Positions 5,990 to 7,732 of a stretch of DNA of 7,732 nt are shown in pieces (position 1 is the stretch's first letter; each line of letters starts with the position of its first letter). The notes below the pieces were generated by a model, which saw nothing but the letters and a program-made list of their open reading frames with translations, did not search any database and was not told where the DNA came from. This DNA comes from Candidatus Odyssella thessalonicensis (GTDB lineage: Bacteria; Pseudomonadota; Alphaproteobacteria; Bin65). The stretch lies in NCBI GenBank assembly GCA_005240015.1, contig SBBV01000061.1, forward strand, positions 1-7,732. The letters are read 5' to 3'. The position numbers and the translations under genes were made by a program.

Positions 5990-6487
5990 TCACGCCGCGG
6001 AAGCCGCAGCGACCCGCGACAGCGCAGCCTCCAGTCTTGATTTGGACTGATCAGTCATATCAATAAATCCAATAGTCAGTCGAGTGGCTTGGCCGCGCTG
6101 GCGGGCCTGGATTCCCCAGTTGAGTTTGTCTTTGAAGCCGACCTTCGGCGCGGCCCCCGTGTATTCGAGGACGAGGCGCTGGCCCGTCACCCACGGAATT
6201 CCCGAGATCCGTGCGCCCTTGAGTTGGCTCCACGGGATGGTGCCGATGCCGAGCAGGTCGACGGTGACGCCCTTGGCGTCGATCGTGAGGAAGGGCTCCC
6301 GTCGCTCGCTGCGCCTGACGACGCCGGGAAGCAACATGATCACCACCGCGACCATGCCGGCGATACCGCCGATCAGCGCCGCCGTCTCCCAGACCGAGCC
6401 GATCACGACCACCGCGACCAGACCGCCGAGCACGGCGCAAACGAAGTTCGCCCAGACCTTGCCGGGGCTGTAGCGGACGGCGACCAT
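5990..6487 (-). CDS. Small membrane protein resembling the STM3941 family
   Basis: This protein of 165 residues has unknown biochemical function. A short N-terminus (VRYSPGKVW, 4-12) leads into two membrane helices (about 13-31 and 36-55) and an arginine-rich turn (RRSERRE, 58-64). A soluble domain follows: a beta-rich start FLTIDAKGVTVDLLGIGTIPWSQLKGARI (66-94) and an amphipathic C-terminal helix. The order of two helices, a FLTID-like strand, an IPW(S/D)xxxGARI strand and a final LTIGFIDM segment resembles STM3941-type membrane proteins and, more distantly, PH-like membrane-anchored domains; I infer the relation from pattern alone. The ATG at 6487 is preceded by a near-perfect AAAGGAGG four bases away. 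The frame continues upstream to 6625, but with Arg-rich unconserved sequence that overlaps the amidase gene. It is probably transcribed from its own start or by read-through from the amidase. Confidence 0.7.
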   Translation of the reverse strand: MVAVRYSPGKVWANFVCAVLGGLVAVVVIGSVWETAALIGGIAGMVAVVIMLLPGVVRRSERREPFLTIDAKGVTVDLLGIGTIPWSQLKGARISGIPWVTGQRLVLEYTGAAPKVGFKDKLNWGIQARQRGQATRLTIGFIDMTDQSKSRLEAALSRVAAASAA

Positions 6488-6553
6488 CACGCCTCCTTTG
6501 CTGCGCAAGCGCGACCCCTGGCCGGGCCGCAGCCTCGAATTCCTTATACGCCC

Positions 6554-6571
6554 GCGCGCCCCGCGGCGCGC
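6554..6571 (-). terminator. GC hairpin just past the amidase stop
   Basis: A perfect seven-base inverted repeat, GCGCGCC and GGCGCGC with a 4-base loop, begins four bases after the amidase stop codon. It could end or attenuate the EamA-amidase transcript, but no T tract follows (GGGCGTATAAGG), so it is not a clear intrinsic terminator. A TATAAG hexamer at 6548-6543 might be a -10 for the next gene, though I see no -35 at the right distance. Between 6488 and 6575 nothing else is visible. Confidence 0.25.
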
Positions 6572-6575
6572 CGGC

Positions 6576-7283
6576 TCAGCGGACCTCGCGCCGCAAGAGG
6601 GCGGCCAGCGCCGCCGTCTCGCCATCGGGGATGCCCGAGACCAGCGCGGGCCTAAAATGGCGCTGGAACGCTGTGATCGCCGCGCGTGTGTCCTCGTCGA
6701 GGACTCCGCTCTCCGGGCAATCGTAGCCGATCGCGGCGAGATCGCGCTGCAGGTCGGGCACCCGCACCGAGCGGCTCACGTCGAGCCGCGGATGCTTGGG
6801 CCACACGCCGAGCCCCTCGGCCGCGAGGCGCGGCCAGGGAAACAGCTCGCCCGGATCGGTCTTGCGCCTGGGTGCCACGTCGGAATGGCCGAGCACCCGC
6901 CAGGGCGGGATGCGGTGGCGCTTCACGATGCCGCGCGCCAGCTCGATCAGCGCCGCGATCTGCGGCGCGGGAAACGCGCGATAGCCGAACTCGTGGCCGG
7001 GATTGACGAGCTCGATGCCGATCGAGCGGTCGTTGACGTCGCGCGCGCCGGCCCACGCCGACGCACCCGCGTGCCAGGCGCGCTTATCCTCGGCGACGTG
7101 GCGATAGACCGTGCCGTCCTCGTCGATCGTGTAATGCGCGCTGACCTTGGCGATGGGATCGCAGAGGCGCTGCAGCGCACCCGCGGCGTCCGGCATGCCG
7201 GTGTAATGCAGGAGGAGAATGTCGATGGGCGCGCCCTCGCGCCGCTCGTTGAAGTTGGGCGAAGGGCGGTCGACGAGACGCAT
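6576..7283 (-). CDS. N-acetylmuramoyl-L-alanine amidase, AmpD/AmiD family, with peptidoglycan-binding-like C-terminus
   Basis: This zinc amidase (Amidase_2 fold, 235 residues) cleaves the bond between N-acetylmuramic acid and L-alanine in muropeptides. The expected zinc ligands are H26 in LLLHYTGM, H133 in LGHSDVAP and D143 in RKTDPGELF; E91 in IGIELVNPGHEFGY is the likely catalytic acid. Other family blocks are KVSAHYTIDEDGTVYRHV (46-63) and AWHAGAS (69-75). After a linker, residues about 174-230 resemble a PG_binding_1 domain (DLQRDLAAIGY, then DEDTRAAITAFQRHF). No signal peptide, lipobox or membrane helix is visible, so a cytoplasmic recycling role is likely, although two-domain AmiD enzymes in enterics are lipoproteins. 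The ATG at 7283 lies two bases past the transporter stop. A GTG at 7289 would overlap that stop (GTGA) and add two residues. Confidence 0.93.
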   Translation of the reverse strand: MRLVDRPSPNFNERREGAPIDILLLHYTGMPDAAGALQRLCDPIAKVSAHYTIDEDGTVYRHVAEDKRAWHAGASAWAGARDVNDRSIGIELVNPGHEFGYRAFPAPQIAALIELARGIVKRHRIPPWRVLGHSDVAPRRKTDPGELFPWPRLAAEGLGVWPKHPRLDVSRSVRVPDLQRDLAAIGYDCPESGVLDEDTRAAITAFQRHFRPALVSGIPDGETAALAALLRREVR

Positions 7284-7285
7284 GT

Positions 7286-7732
7286 TCACCGTTGCGGCGG
7301 CGGCAGGCCTTGCGCCGGCCGGCGGACGGTGATGATGGTGACCCCGGCGAGCGTGATCAAGCCGCCCGCGAGCGTCCACCAGGTGAACTGCTCGGAAAGG
7401 ATGATCACCCCGAACAGCACGCCGAACACCGGCGTCAGCAGCGCGAACGGCGCCGTCACGTTGATCGGGTGGCGCTGGATCAGCCCATACCAGAGGCTGT
7501 GGCTCACGATGCTGACGAAGACCGCCATGTAGAGGATCGGCCAGGGGCCGTTCCAGCCCATGCCGAGCGCCGCCTCGACCGGCCGGTCCTCGAGGATCAG
7601 CGAGAGGATCACGAGCTGCGGCGTCGCCATCAGGCACATCCAGCCGACGAGCGAGAGCACGGGCACGTCCTTCAGGAACTTCGTCTGGACGATCGAGATC
7701 GCCCAGGCGAGCGAGGCGCCGATCATGAGGAA
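7286..7732 (-). CDS. EamA/DMT-superfamily transporter, C-terminal half
   Basis: The gene enters from the right edge; 148 codons of its 3' part are present. The sequence has about five hydrophobic helices: SLAWAISIVQTKFL, LVGWMCLMATPQLVILSLIL, PILYMAVFVSIVSHSLWYGL, VTAPFALLTPVFGVLFGVIIL and WTLAGGLITLAGVTIITV. The helix containing APFALLTPVFGVLFG, followed by SEQFTWWTLAGGLIT, is the hallmark of the second EamA repeat in ten-helix drug/metabolite transporters. These inner-membrane proteins usually export amino acids or other small metabolites, and the substrate cannot be told here. The stop is two bases before the amidase start, so the two genes are probably cotranscribed and translationally coupled. 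ATG at 7726 is internal, since the frame is open to the window edge and a full-length family member needs another repeat. Confidence 0.9.
   Translation of the reverse strand, partial: FLMIGASLAWAISIVQTKFLKDVPVLSLVGWMCLMATPQLVILSLILEDRPVEAALGMGWNGPWPILYMAVFVSIVSHSLWYGLIQRHPINVTAPFALLTPVFGVLFGVIILSEQFTWWTLAGGLITLAGVTIITVRRPAQGLPPPQR

Noticed and set aside
5704..6066. Plus-strand 120-codon frame across rnpB and the 3' end of the next gene
   Set aside because: It lies antisense to conserved RNase P RNA core elements and to the minus-strand membrane protein gene, with no protein features.
6498..7532. Plus-strand 344-codon frame opposite the amidase and transporter
   Set aside because: Antisense shadow; the minus strand encodes an amidase with all zinc ligands and an EamA domain.
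7284..7637. N-terminal extension of the amidase frame up to 7637
   Set aside because: It reads through the transporter gene out of frame with low-complexity sequence. The family start MRLVDRPSPNF is at 7283.

Overview
The window looks like chromosomal DNA from a GC-rich alphaproteobacterium, most likely of the Hyphomicrobiales (Rhizobiales) type. The grounds are a strong G/C bias at third codon positions, an alphaproteobacterial-looking MraZ N-terminus (MAVFF...VDGKGRVSMP), FtsI with the YEMGSTFK form of the active-site motif, and a class A RNase P RNA gene sitting directly upstream of mraZ. Every gene I can support lies on the minus strand, so transcription runs from high to low coordinates.

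From right to left: (1) 7732-6576 holds the C-terminal half of an EamA-type membrane transporter, followed two bases later by an AmpD/AmiD-family N-acetylmuramoyl-L-alanine amidase with a C-terminal peptidoglycan-binding-like domain. (2) 6487-5990 encodes a small two-helix membrane protein that resembles the STM3941 family. (3) 5904-5497 is rnpB, with its own promoter upstream. (4) 5496-5099 is a comparatively AT-rich, gene-poor regulatory interval. It carries a putative rnpB terminator, a LexA-like operator, a doubtful 48-codon ORF, the mraZ promoter with three 10-bp-spaced TGGG boxes inside it, and a GC hairpin abutting the mraZ start codon. (5) 5098-1 is the start of the division and cell wall (dcw) cluster in canonical order: mraZ, rsmH, ftsL, ftsI, murE and the first codons of murF.

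The dcw genes are packed tightly. Four of the five junctions are 4-base ATGA overlaps (mraZ/rsmH, rsmH/ftsL, ftsL/ftsI, murE/murF), and the fifth (ftsI/murE) has a 4-base gap. They are very probably one translationally coupled transcript. MraZ would repress its own promoter, RsmH methylates 16S rRNA, FtsL and FtsI belong to the septal peptidoglycan machine, and MurE and MurF build the peptidoglycan precursor peptide. The amidase further upstream degrades or recycles the same polymer.

This is core genome, and I see no mobile element, CRISPR array, tRNA or defence system. The parts worth a second look are in the rnpB-mraZ interval: MraZ boxes overlapping the promoter in an apparently inverted orientation, a LexA-type box pair with no obvious target gene, a small ORF with unusual codon use, and the start-codon hairpin of mraZ.
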